Origin: Ctenopharyngodon idella
Taxonomy: Eukaryota; Chordata; Actinopteri; Cypriniformes; Xenocyprididae
Length of the DNA stretch: 64,000 nucleotides
Assembly (NCBI RefSeq): GCF_019924925.1
Contig: NC_067239.1
Coordinates: 1,099,501 to 1,163,500, forward strand
Reading direction: 5' to 3'
In this document: positions 1-10,600 of the stretch, in pieces
How the letters are laid out: each line of letters opens with the position of its first letter
Position numbering within the stretch: position 1 is the first letter of the stretch
Notes under the pieces: generated by a model
Told to the model about the DNA's origin: nothing
Seen by the model: only the letters and a program-made list of their open reading frames with translations
Databases searched by the model: none
Made by a program: the position numbers and the translations under genes

Positions 1-380
1 ACACATTATACAAATGAAATCAACAGTGCTTTTTTTTTTTTTTCAGCTACAGTAGATGTATTTAACAGTAGCATTGAAGTAAAAAAATTAAATTAACAAA
101 TATAAAAAATAAAATGCTAGACTTCACTATATAAATTATACATTGTTTCTTATTAAAGCTAATATATTAAAGTTTTCAGGCAAGAGCAGTGGGTGATTTT
201 CTCTTTAGGGATAGTTACGGATAGTTACCCCCCAAAAAGTCTGTCATAATTTACTCTCAAGTTGTTTTAAACCCTAATGAGTTTCTTTCTTCTGTTAAAA
301 ATAAAAGTTATTTTGAAGAATGTAGGTAACCAGACAGTCGCTGGTCCACAGTGACTAGTATATGTTTTTCCTACACTACA
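1..380. other. Leading flank, nothing recognised
   Basis: AT-rich sequence with short homopolymer runs. I see no coding region, repeat terminus or RNA gene in it. It may be the 5' part of the LINE that follows or older intron/intergenic DNA. Confidence 0.4.
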
Positions 381-693
381 TTCTTTTGATTGCTATGCTG
401 ATCGATTGCTCTTGTCTACTCCTGTCTGCCTCACTGCTGAATAGTTTGCGTCTGTAGCTCCGTATAGCTGTGTTTGTTTGTTTTGAATCTATTTATTATC
501 ATTGCTTGTTGTCTATTTTATCATCACCATATATCTGATATTGTCTAATATTGCCTATCACATTAATTTGATGTCGCTAGCTTTTAATCTTTTAATCTAA
601 ATCACTATCACAACACGTCAGCATTTCGCTAGCTTGTTAGCTCACTATCAAACAACTGTGGTAAGTCGGATTAGTCTACAAACACGGTGAGTC

Positions 694-1546
694 ATGTCAT
701 CCTCTCCTTTTGTTGTTACGTGTTCTGCCTGTCATATGCATAGTATAGCTTTCTCTGTCAGCGACGATGGATTCACATGTCATAAATGCAGGGAGATAGT
801 CAGGCTGACAGAGAAAATCTCAGAATTAGAGACACGCATTCCAGACTTTAATCGAGGATAGCAAGAATGCAAGGGCTTTAGATACTGTTTTGGATGCGAC
901 TAGCTTAAGGAACTCTGTACATTGTTCGGTTCCGGCTGTAGAGCCCGCGCAGCAGGGCAATTGGGTAACGGTGAGGCGGCCTAGTCGCAAAAAACACCAC
1001 TGTTCCGTTCCAATTAGAACATCAAACAGTTTCTCCTCACTCGGTGACGCACCCACTGAGAATCCTGTTGAAAGTGCCCTAGTTATTGGCGATTCTATTA
1101 CACGGAACGTGAAAATAGAGACACCAGCCACCATAGTCACATGTTTGCCGGGAGCCAGAGCACCTGACATCAAAGCAAATTTAAAAGTGCTGGCTAATGC
1201 TAATCATAAATACTGTAAGATTATTATTCACGTCGGCACTAATGATGTTCGACTTCGGCAGTCGGAGATCACTAAAATGAACATTAAGGAGGTGTGTGAA
1301 CTTGCAAGTACAATGTCAGAAAAAGTAATTTTCTCTGGCCCTCTTCCTGTTCGTACTTGGCAGACTATCATCACTCAATGGCTGGCTGTCTAAGTGGTGT
1401 CCGCAGAATAATATAGGGTTCATAGACAATTGGAATAGTTTTTGGGGCAGACCTGACCTGTTGAAAAGAGATGGTATTCATCCCTCCTGGGATGGTGCCG
1501 CTCTTCTCTCTAGTAATATGGCACATAGTCTTAGAGCTGAAACATG
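694..1546 (+). pseudogene. LINE ORF1 with SGNH/GDSL esterase domain, frameshifted
   Basis: ORF1 of a CR1/L2-type non-LTR retrotransposon. The likely start is the ATG at 694. The first part encodes a C-x2-C ... C-x2-C zinc-binding segment followed by a short helical stretch. The reading frame shifts near 855. From about 890 comes an SGNH-hydrolase-like domain with block I GDS (IGDSITRN, 1085-1108), block III GTND near 1234, and the D-x-x-H block (DGIHPS, about 1470-1490) in another frame before a stop at 1544-1546. In this family such ORF1 proteins bind nucleic acid and may have esterase activity. At least two frameshifts make this copy non-functional. The SGNH assignment rests on the three motif blocks and their order. 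Confidence 0.75.
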
Positions 1547-1779
1547 ACAAACTGGGGTCCAGGTCAGGAAGCAGACAGACTGGCTAAACCGACCGTCTGC
1601 TAGCTGCCTCACGTTACAGAAGTCATATAAATCCCAACACATAGAAACTCTTTCACCTAGATAACATCACATAGATACTGTGTCTGTACCCTGAATTAGT
1701 AAATACAAAAAATTTCCAAACCCATTTAAGGGTAAAAATTTAATGTTCAACAAATAAAATAGAGATAATACTGATAAAC

Positions 1780-2223
1780 AAATGGAAAAAGCTTGGGTTG
1801 CTGAATATTAGATCCCTTTCTTCAAAAGCACTTATTGTAAATTATATTATCACAGACAATAATCTGGATTTGCTGTGTTTGAAAGAAACCTGGCTGAAAC
1901 CAGACGATTACATCACTTTAAATGAGTCTAGCCTTTAAGGTTACTATTATCGACACACAGCGTCGGAAAGGCTAAGGGGGAGGTGTTGCTGTTATTTATA
2001 GTAATATCTTCAGTATTACTCAAAAGTCAAATATAAATCCTTCGAAGTGCTTTATGTAACGTTATGTAATGTAAGTGACAAATTTCATTTGACATTTGTG
2101 CTGGCTACTGTATACAGGCCACCAGGACACCATACAGACTTTATCAAAGATTTTGCTGATTTTCTATCAGAGTTAGTACTGGCTGTGGATAAAGTCCTTA
2201 TTGTTGGTGATTTTAATATCCAT
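1780..2223 (+). pseudogene. LINE endonuclease domain fragment
   Basis: Continuation of the same LINE (ORF2). Translating through stops gives an apurinic-endonuclease-like order: an N-terminal NIRSL motif (about 1798), a CLKETWL motif (about 1880), a TVYRPPGH segment (about 2110) and a VGDFNIH motif (2202-2222). The copy carries several stops. It ends abruptly at 2223, where an unrelated element beginning TAGGGCTGTGCAATTAATC starts. No reverse transcriptase of this LINE follows, so the rest was lost or displaced by the insertions. Confidence 0.75.
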
Positions 2224-2307
2224 TAGGGCTGTGCAATTAATCATATTTTCGGTTTCAATTTCGATTTTGGCTTCAAATGATAAAACAAGATAATCGAGGT
2301 AAAACGA
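2224..2307 (+). mobile_element. Terminal piece of a hAT-like element
   Basis: Begins TAGGGCTGTGCAATTAATC, a terminus style shared by many fish hAT elements and similar to the TAGGGCTGTC ends seen at 47,494 and 53,877. It interrupts the LINE endonuclease coding sequence and is itself interrupted at 2310 by a Harbinger-type MITE. No matching right terminus was found nearby. Confidence 0.45.
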
Positions 2308-2310
2308 TTA

Positions 2311-2925
2311 CACTGTGTCCTAACCAGACGCGATGCCGCGACAAGCGATAAAAGGTATCTTTTCCATGTTAATCTGAGTTTTTGTCCTAACCAGCTGCGA
2401 CGGTGACACGTGATGATTCTATTTTAGAAACGGTTTCTATTTCTTCGCGACGTTGCGGCTGAAACAGCAACACAAAGTATGGCAATGATAATATCAGGTA
2501 CTGTGTATGTGCTTTATTTAATGTTAAAAGCATCTAATGTGAGTTTGAATATTCTGTGTTCCCAGCTTTATAGATGTAATGAAGACAACACAGGCTAATT
2601 CACCTTAGATCTTGAAAATAAATAAATGGGCAGAAGAACGTTCAAACTGTCAACTCAATGCTAACAAGTGTATTCTATGACAAAGTGGTTCAGTCACTCC
2701 ATATATAATGTTTAAATTGTGTAATATTTATGAATTTTACTATGTACTTGCCCATTTCATTGTGTCTGCTGTGCTCTTGCCGAGAGAGCCCGCCCACACT
2801 CTCTTCTGATTGGCTGTGGTTTTTGATTGATTTTATTGCTTCTCATTTTCGCGTCTCGTCTGTGTGGACAGTCAAATTGCTCATCGCTGGAATCTTATCG
2901 TATCGCGTCTGGTTAGGACACGGTG
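2311..2925. mobile_element. PIF/Harbinger-type MITE with TTA target duplication
   Basis: Terminal inverted repeats begin CACTGTGTCCTAACCAGACG on the left and end with the near-exact reverse complement (TCTGGTTAGGACACGGTG) on the right. The element is flanked by TTA at 2308-2310 and 2926-2928, the 3-bp duplication typical of PIF/Harbinger transposons. The roughly 615-bp interior has no transposase; the open frame at 2730-3011 resembles nothing and crosses the right terminus. Confidence 0.7.
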
Positions 2926-2928
2926 TTA

Positions 2929-3290
2929 CTGTACCGCTGCTGCATTCCGTTCAGCACACTGTCCTTTCCTTCACAGTGGTGCACTTTTATTCCTCCCTAA
3001 CCCAAACTTAACATCCAAATCAGCCGAATAAGAGAGGGATGTAAAATGCAGTCTACTGTTGCTAAACTTCGGGACGTGTTTGATATTAAACATAAACAGT
3101 GCTATTAAAAGCGCTTTAAGCCACAAAACGGACGCTGTTCCCTAGGCGGCCACCTGTGTGTGCGCTCCAAGACGGTGCGCAACGCGCATAAGCAAAGGGC
3201 TTCAGGTATGTGCTTAAACAGTCAAATAGCCAACACAAATTTATTGAAATGCTGGATTGGTAAGTATCCTCGTAAATGCAGTCGGTTATC
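2929..3290. other. Unassigned spacer
   Basis: No convincing coding sequence or terminal repeat seen. Probably old transposon interior. Confidence 0.3.
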
Positions 3291-3960
3291 TACACAGAAG
3301 TCACGGTTCGGTACGTACCTCGGTTTTGGGGTCACGGTTCAGTAAGATTTTGGTACAATAGGAAAAATGGTCACATTTTAGGGTGCAAATCTCACTATTA
3401 ACTTACTATTAACTATGACTTTTGCCTCAGTAAACTCCTAATTACTGCTTGTTTCAGCTTTTTCTCAATGCTGTGGAAGCATGGTAGTGGGCTTGTGTTT
3501 GGTTACGCACTTCATTCCACCAGGCGTTGCTTGTTTTCTTCTTATTTATTTACAACACTGCTCATTGATAGTTAGTAAGGTAGTTGTTAAGTTTTGGTAT
3601 TGGGTAGAATTATGGGATGTAGAATATGGTCATGCAGAATATAATATCTGCTTTATAAGTACTAATAAAAAGCTAATATCCTAGTAATAAGCATGCTAAT
3701 AATAAGCAACTAGTTAATAGTGAGAATTGGACCCTAAACTAAAGTGTTACCGGACAAAGAAACAAATCCACAATGCTAGATTTCTTTTCATTTATTTTGA
3801 ACAGACAGTTTTGTTGCAGTATTTATTATGCAAATCACAGTTTGTTCCAACTAGTGGACGTAGCTGGTCTGTACAGTCTCCTATAGCGTATTAAGCACTA
3901 AGCAGTTAACGGAATGCATTCTTGCATAGGTCTTTTTTTTTTATTTTGCAGGACTGAACA
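3291..3960. repeat. Degenerate hAT-like element, split copy
   Basis: The segments 3291-3368 and about 3757-3960 match, in the same order, a repeat at 43,016-43,295: a CGGTTCGGTACGTACCTCGG-style terminus, then a stretch around TTATGCAAATCACAGTTTG. The two halves are separated here by a nested palindromic MITE (3369-3751). The terminus style is that of fish hAT elements. No transposase is visible. Confidence 0.5.
3369..3751. mobile_element. hAT-type MITE, GGTAACACTTTA family, copy 1
   Basis: Right end reads AAAGTGTTACC, the inverse of the family's left terminus GGTAACACTTTA. The body matches intact copies at 47,605-47,861 and 54,705-54,962. This copy is degraded at the left end and carries about 100 bp of extra sequence near 3459-3566. 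Confidence 0.6.
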
Positions 3961-4269
3961 AAAGGTATTAGGTCACAATCAGCTACAAAACTGAAAAGCA
4001 TCTTGTGTTATAAAAGTACAAAATAAATAGAATAATGAAAAATAAAACATGTGCATTAGGAGTGTTACAATATGCTCCACTTAAATAATATTTTTGAATA
4101 TTCAAAGCTTTAGCCCAACCCTCCTATACTAAATTTCTGCTCCGTTTAGCACACCATTGAATGTGCAAGCCTTTCAGAGTATTCTCCTTTGTCCATGAGT
4201 GCAGAAAGAGGGACTATTAGTAGACTATGTTTTCAAGCACTAAAGTCATTCGCGTATGCTATGTTATGG
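3961..4269. other. Unassigned spacer
   Basis: AT-rich. The last part may belong to the 5' end of the following L1-like LINE, but no coding motif can be supported before about 4270. Confidence 0.3.
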
Positions 4270-4557
4270 CCTGTGATTGACAGCGCATGCAATTAGCTCC
4301 TTTTCTTTTGCAAGTTTTCAGAGAAAGTATTTTAAAAGGCTCTCTCCCCCCTACACTCGCACAAGGCCTTATTACGTTACTTCCAAAACCCAAAAAAGAT
4401 GTTCTTTGTCTTGATAAGTGGTGCCCAATATGTCGTCTTATTAATGATTACAAAATTTTAGCCTTAATTTTTGCTAAACGTCTTTAAAAAGCAATAGATT
4501 CTATTATAGATGAATCCCAGTCTGGTTTCTTATCAGGTAGGCATATTTCAAAAACAA
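4270..4557 (+). pseudogene. L1/Tx1-like LINE reverse transcriptase, segment 1 of 3
   Basis: Encodes the start of a reverse transcriptase with the characteristic series LPPTLAQGLITLLPKPKKD, then an NDYKILALIFAKRL motif and DESQSGF. It carries a stop at 4485-4487. The LINE is truncated at its 5' end and interrupted by the Tc1 element that begins at 4558. Segments 2 (6116-7119) and 3 (12,391-13,230) continue the same protein order. Confidence 0.8.
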
Positions 4558-6115
4558 ACCCGATTCCAAAAAAGTTGGGACACTGTACAAATTGTGAATA
4601 AAAAAGGAATGCAATGATGTGGAATTTTCAAATTTCAATATTTTATTCAGAATACAACATAGATGACATATCAAATGTTTAAACTGAGAAAATGTATCAT
4701 TTTAAGGGAAAAATAAGTTGATTTTAAATTTCATGGCATCAACACATCTCAAAAAAGTTGGGACAAGGCCATGTTTACCACTGTGTGGCATCCCCTCTTC
4801 TTTTTATAACAGTCTGCAAACGTCTGGGGACTGAGGAGACAAGTTGCTCAAGTTTAGGAATAGGAATGTTGTCCCATTCTTGTCTAATACAGGCTTCTAG
4901 TTGCTCAACTGTCTTAGGTCTTCTTTGTCGCATCTTCCTCTTTATGATGCGCCAAATGTTTTCTATGGGTGAAAGATCTGGACTGCAGGCTGGCCATTTC
5001 AGTACCCGGATCCTTCTTCTACGCAGCCATGATGTTGTGATTGATGCAGTATGTGGCCTGGCATTGTCATGTTGGAAAATGCAAGGTCTTCCCTGAAAGA
5101 GACGACATCTGGATGGGAGCATATGTTGTTCTAGAACTTGGATATACTTTTCAGCATTGATGGTGCCTTTCCAGATGTGTAAGCTGCCCATGCCACACGC
5201 ACTCATGCAACCCCATACCATCAGAGATGCAGGCTTCTGAACTGAGCGCTGATAACAACATGGGTTGTCCTTGTCGTCTTTAGTCCAGATGACATGGCGT
5301 CCCAGTTTTCCAAAAAAAACTTCAAATTTTGATTCGTCTGACCACAGAACAGTTTTCCACTTTGCCACAGTCCATTTTAAATGAGCCTTGGCCCAGAGAA
5401 AACGCCTGCGCTTCTGGATCATGTTTAGATATGGCTTCTTTTTTGACCTATAGAGATTTAGCCGGCAACGGCGAATGGCACGGTGGATTGTGTTCACCGA
5501 TAATGTTTTCTGGAAGTATTCCTGAGCCCATGTTATGATTTCCATTACAGTAGCATTCCTGTATGTGATGCAGTGCCATCTAAGGGCCCGAAGATCACGG
5601 GCATCCAGTATGGTTTTCCGGCCTTGACCCTTACGCACAGAGATTGTTCCAGATTCTCTGAATCTTTGGATGATATTATGCACTTTAGATGATGATAACT
5701 TCAAACTCTTTGCAATTTTTCTTTGAGAAACTCCTTTCTGATATTGCTTCACTATTTTTCGCCGCAGCATTGGGGGAATTGGTGATCCTCTGCCCATCTT
5801 CACTTCTGAGAGACACTGCCACTCTGAGAGGCTCTTTTTATACCCAATCATGTTGCCAGTTGACCTAATAAGTTGCAAATTGGTCCTCCAGCTGTTCCTT
5901 ATATGTACATTTAACTTTTCCGGCCTCTTATTGCTACCTGTCCCAACTTTTTTGGAATGTGTAGCTCTCATGAAATCTAAAATGTCTCACTTTCAACATT
6001 TGATATGTTATCTATATTCTATTGTGAATAAAATATAAGTTTATGAGATTTGTAAATTATTGCATTTCTTTTTTATTCACAATTTGTACAGTGTCACAAC
6101 TTTTTTGGAATCGGG
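4558..6115 (-). mobile_element. Tc1-type DNA transposon with open transposase
   Basis: Terminal inverted repeats begin ACCCGATTCCAAAAAAGTTG on each side, with the 3' end as its near-perfect complement, and similarity continues inward for about 50 bp or more (GTACAAATTGTGAATAAAAA on both sides). The ~1.56 kb length suits a full Tc1 element. It lies inside the reverse transcriptase of an L1-like LINE. The transposase is on the minus strand. Confidence 0.9.
4775..5797 (-). CDS. Tc1-family transposase, DD34E, apparently intact
   Basis: A predicted 340-residue protein, the usual Tc1 length, starting at MGRGSPIPP (ATG at 5797). The frame stays open upstream to 5971, but that part lies outside normal Tc1 homology. 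The N-terminal third carries paired helix-turn-helix DNA-binding segments (RRKIVKQYQKG..., then SSSKVHNIIQRF) separated by a basic GRK-type hook. The catalytic domain shows WSDESKFE (first Asp), FQHDNARPH (second Asp) and SPIENIW (Glu), with 34 residues between the second Asp and the Glu. There is no stop or frameshift. In the family the protein binds the terminal repeats and performs cut-and-paste transposition at TA sites in the nucleus. Whether it is still active cannot be judged from sequence. Confidence 0.92.
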   Translation of the reverse strand: MGRGSPIPPMLRRKIVKQYQKGVSQRKIAKSLKLSSSKVHNIIQRFRESGTISVRKGQGRKTILDARDLRALRWHCITYRNATVMEIITWAQEYFQKTLSVNTIHRAIRRCRLNLYRSKKKPYLNMIQKRRRFLWAKAHLKWTVAKWKTVLWSDESKFEVFFGKLGRHVIWTKDDKDNPCCYQRSVQKPASLMVWGCMSACGMGSLHIWKGTINAEKYIQVLEQHMLPSRCRLFQGRPCIFQHDNARPHTASITTSWLRRRRIRVLKWPACSPDLSPIENIWRIIKRKMRQRRPKTVEQLEACIRQEWDNIPIPKLEQLVSSVPRRLQTVIKRRGDATQW

Positions 6116-7119
6116 TATGTAATATTATTTTTAGATCTTATTGATTGCTGTGATTTAACTGTAGATGAGAGCTTTATTTTGTTGTTAGACCTTTATAAAT
6201 CACTTGATTCTGTTGAACATAAGTTTCTTTTTCTTGCCTTAGAACAATTTGGTTTTGGTCTCTTTTTTTTATCAAAGCTATTTATTCAAACACTTTATGC
6301 AAATTCAAACTGTTCTATTAAACTGAAGACGAATTAGACAAGGCTGCCCGATCTCACCATATTTATTTTTAACTGGTCAACTACTTTCTGTTTATCTTAG
6401 GGCAAGCACTATACAGGGCATTATTATTGCAGATAGAGAGATCATACTGAGTCAACTCGCAGATGATACTACACTGTTTTTACACAACTCTGCTCAGGTT
6501 TCTTTAGCTATTAATATTATAAATTTATTCTCTCAGGCATCAGGCTTACACTTAAAAATTTTAAATCTATTTTAAATCAAAAATTGTTGTTTGACAAACA
6601 TAGATGGCATCCCAGTGAAAGATAAAGTTACTTATTTGGGTATAGTCGTTTCTAAGCATATGAAGAATAGATGTGTTGATAACTTTTCTCAGATTATGGA
6701 AAAAACCAAAAAGAAACTAAATCTCTGGTTACACAGGGTAGAACTTTACTTTCTAAAGCAGAGGGTCTTTCACGTCTAGCGTATTCTGCTACATCTCTTT
6801 CTGTCAATGTTCAGACTTCCAAGACAGTTGACCAATGTTCATTTAATTTCTTATGAAAAAATTAGAAACACTATATTAGAAAATCTGTAGTTATGAATTC
6901 TTATGAAAAAGCTGGACTTAATTTTATCAGCTTCTCTACCCTTAATTATACATTTAAAATTAATTGGATTAAACAACACCTTAAAAATCCCACCTCTTTA
7001 TGGAATTTTATACCACATTTAATTTTTTTATAAATTAGGTAGTCTAAAAATTTTGCTGTTAATTTAATTATCCTGACAAAATTCCTGCTAAATTATCTTA
7101 CTTTCACAAACAATGTCTC
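6116..7119 (+). pseudogene. L1/Tx1-like LINE reverse transcriptase, segment 2 of 3
   Basis: Continues the LINE after the Tc1 insertion: an LDLIDYC region, RQGCPISPYLF (about 6335), the catalytic box as QLADDTTLFL (LADD at 6456-6467), then a thumb-like segment (about 6600-6780). Frames are broken by stops and small indels. It ends at the target site GTCTC (7115-7119), where the gypsy element inserted. Confidence 0.85.
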
Positions 7120-7604
7120 TGTCACAAGTGAGGCTCCCGCACTTCCTCCCCCGCACCACCGGAGGGAGCCTTCACCGGAATATTGAGATCATCATTCAGA
7201 CTACATTTCCCATAGGCCCTCATTCCTGGGACTGATTGCACACACACCTGCACCACATCACACTCACACTATTTAAGCAGCACGCACACACACACACACT
7301 GCGAAGTCTTGATTTGCCCCGGTGATCATTTCTAAGCGTTTTCTGTGGATTGTTATACCGTTACCGATTGGACTGTTTATCTCTTGTGATTCTCTGCCGC
7401 CTGCCTTGATCCTTGCCTGTTTACTGGACTGTGTTTGTTTGCCGCCTGCCCTGATCTCTGCCTGCTTCCTGATACCGTTTGTCTGCCGCCTGCCTCGACC
7501 ATTGCCTGTCTCCGTTTACGTCTCTGCCTCTGCCCTTACCTGTGTATTTCCTATTCTTAATAAAAGCTGCAAATGGATCCCCACTCTGTTGACCCATCAT
7601 TACA
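7120..7604 (+). repeat. 5' LTR of the gypsy element
   Basis: 485 bp, TG...CA ends. Contains a TATA-like TATTTAA at 7270-7276, a probable transcription start about 30 nt later, and an AATAAA signal at 7559-7564. The gag-pol ATG at 7573 also lies inside it. It appears identical to the 3' LTR. Confidence 0.95.
7270..7310 (+). promoter_or_regulatory. LTR core promoter and proposed self-primer
   Basis: TATTTAA at 7270-7276 would place the RNA 5' end near 7300. The next ten bases, GCGAAGTCTT (7301-7310), are exactly complementary to AAGACTTCGC at 7606-7615, one base after the LTR. This is the arrangement of self-priming Tf1/sushi-type elements, where the first nucleotides of the RNA fold back to prime minus-strand synthesis. 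The start site itself is inferred. Confidence 0.7.
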
Positions 7605-10600
7605 GAAGACTTCGCCAACTAGCGATCCAGCAGCTATCATGCAGCTCTCTACTGAGCTATCCGCCCAGGCCAACCAGCTCGCAGTTCATCAACATCAGTT
7701 GAATCGACTGACTTCCCTTACCGAGGAGCTGGTAAAGACTCTACAGGGCCTTCGATTCAGGCCTCCCGAGGTCGCCGCCTCACCGCCCGCGGCTCCCGAC
7801 AACCAGGCCTTCACTCCCGCTCCTGCGGTGAATCCACGACTCGCCTTCCCAGAGAAGTTTGATGGCAATCCAGCTAAATGTAAGGGATTTCTGCTTCAAT
7901 GCTCACTCTTTGTTAACCAACAGCCGGCTCTGTATCCCTCCGATTCCAGTCGGATATCCTTCGTTTGCTCGCTGCTGTCTGGTAAAGCGCTGGATTGGGC
8001 CACGGCGGTGTGGGGAGAGGACGGCTCCGCGTTTCCCACATTCTCCGCATTTCTTCGAAAGTTCAAAGAGGTTTTCGAACATCCCGCGGGAGGTAAGAGC
8101 GCTGGAGATCAACTGCTGTCGCTGTGCCAGGGCAAAACCACCGCTGCTGAGTATGCTCTCACCTTCCGAACTCTAGCAGCTCAAACAAATTGGGTCGACG
8201 ACACATTGAAGTTGCTGTTTCGCAAAGGTCTGTCCCTAGAACTTCAAGCCGAGCTAGCCTGCCGTGACGAGGGAAGAACGCTTAGCGAATTCATAGAGCT
8301 GGCCATCCAAATTGATAATTTACTTCGCTCTCGACGTCCGATCCGTGGAGTCACTTCCCAAACTTTAACCAACCCCACTCCAGAACCCATGCAGCTCGGC
8401 TATACACCGCTACACCCAGAAGAAAGAGAAAGAAGAAGACAACTCCACCTGTGTCTGTACTGCGGCCAAGCCGGTCACATCAAAATCAATTGTCCCATCC
8501 GGCCAAGTCCCTCTAATCCAAAAGCGGTGAGTTCCCAGCAATCCACCAACTATTCAGCTAACAGTTTCAAAATACCAGTACATGTGACTGTGAACAACCA
8601 GCGCATACCCACTCATGCGCTCATAGACTCTGGGGCTGCAGGCAACTTCATGTCAAATACTTTCATTCAGGAACACAACATCACTCTAACGGCTTGTGAT
8701 TCTCAATTGACAGTGGAGGCGCTAGATGGTCGGCCCATCGGAGAGGGGAGGGTCGCACACATTACTGCTGAGGTTGTCCTGCAAGTAGGAGTATTACACC
8801 ATGAACCCATCAGATTTTACGTCATCCACTCACCCAACAACCCAATCATCCTTGGTCTCCCGTGGCTCAGGACACACAACCCACATATTTCCTGGAAGGA
8901 GGGACAGATTATTCAATGGGACTCATCCTGTCATGAACTTTGTCTGAAACAAGTCACCCCATTACCAGTTCAAGCTGTATCAATCCACACAGTTAATTCC
9001 GACGAGTCCCACATTCCCGTCGAGTATGCTGACCTGGCAATCGCTTTCAGCAAAAGCAAAGCCACCGAGTTACCCCCACATCGATCCAGTGACTGTGCCA
9101 TTGACTTGCTACCAGGTACCACGCCCTCCAAGGGCAGAATATTCCCTTTATCCCAACCTGAATCTGCTGCTATGAAAAAATTCATTGAAGAGGAGCTAGC
9201 CAAAGGTTTCATCCGGCCCTCAACGTCACCAGCGGCATCAGGCTTCTTCTTTGTCAAGAAGAAGGACGGTAGTCTCAGACCCTGCATTGACTACCGTGGA
9301 CTTAATGATATCACCGTTAAATTTCGTTACCCTTTGCCCCTGGTTCCAGCAGCTCTAGAGCAGTTACGGCAGGCTAAATACTTTACCAAGCTGGATCTTC
9401 GCTGTGCCTATAATCTGATACGCATCAGAGAGGGGGACGAATGGAAAACTGCCTTTTCCACCGCCACTGGCCACTACGAGACCCTTGTGATGCCGTTTGG
9501 GCTGGCCAACAGTCCCTCCGTGTTCCAGTCCTTCATCAACGATGTCTTCCGGGACATGCTCAACCGCTGGGTCGTAGTTTACATAGATGACATCCTCATC
9601 TACTCCAGCACGTTTGAGGAACACATTCAACACGTCCGGGCTGTTCTACAACGCCTCATTCAACACCAACTCTACGCTAAGGCCGAGAAATGTGAGTTTC
9701 ACCGCACATCCACGTCATTCTTGGGGTATGTCATCAGTCACGAGGGAGTGGCTATGGACGACAGCAAGGTGAGAGCAGTTCTAGAATGGCCACGACCACG
9801 AACTCTGAAAGAGCTGCAACGATTCCTGGGGTTCGCTAATTTCTACAGGCGGTTTATAAGGAACTTCAGTGGCATTGCAGCACCTCTAACCTCCATGACC
9901 AAACGACAATCCACCCATCTCACCTGGTCCAATGAGGCGATACAGGCTTTCCAGGAATTAAAGGAACGTTTCACCACTGCTCCCATTCTCCGTCACCCAG
10001 ATCCAGAGCTCCCCTTCATCGTAGAGGTTGACGCATCCAGCACAGGCATCGGGGCCGTACTCTCACAACGTCAAGGAAATCCAGCCAAAATGTTTCCATG
10101 TGCATTCTACTCGAGGAAGTTATCAGCAGCAGAACGAAACTACGATGTAGGCAACCGGGAGCTACTAGCCATGAAGGCAGCGTTGGAGGAGTGGCGGCAC
10201 TGGCTGGAGGGAGCACAGCATCCATTCACCATACTCACCGACCACAAGAACCTTGAATATCTCCGTTCAGCCAAACGCTTAAACCCCAGACAAGCCAGGT
10301 GGGCCATGTTCTTCACCAGATTTCAGTTTACCGTGACATATCGACCAGGCTCAAGGAACCTCAAAGCCGACGCGCTGTCTCGCCAAATGGAGGAGGTAGA
10401 GAGAACAAAGAGCGAGGAAAACATCATCCCCTACAAACTTCTGGTCGCTCCCGTACAATGGGACATCATGACAGAAATCACCGAACTCAACGAACAGACG
10501 GTACCACCCCCGGAATGCCCACCAGATCGCACGTTCGTACCAGAAGCCCTCCGCAACAAGTTACTGCATCAAGTGCATGCTCTTCCCAGTTCTGGTCACC

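Noticed and set aside
2730..3011. 93-residue open frame on the plus strand
   Set aside because: Crosses the right end of a Harbinger-type MITE, resembles no family and is rich in repeat sequence.
7322..7702. 126-residue frame, repeated as a 97-residue frame at 12,103
   Set aside because: Lies in the gypsy LTRs; the copy in each LTR and the low-complexity CCGCCTGCC repeats show it is not a gene.
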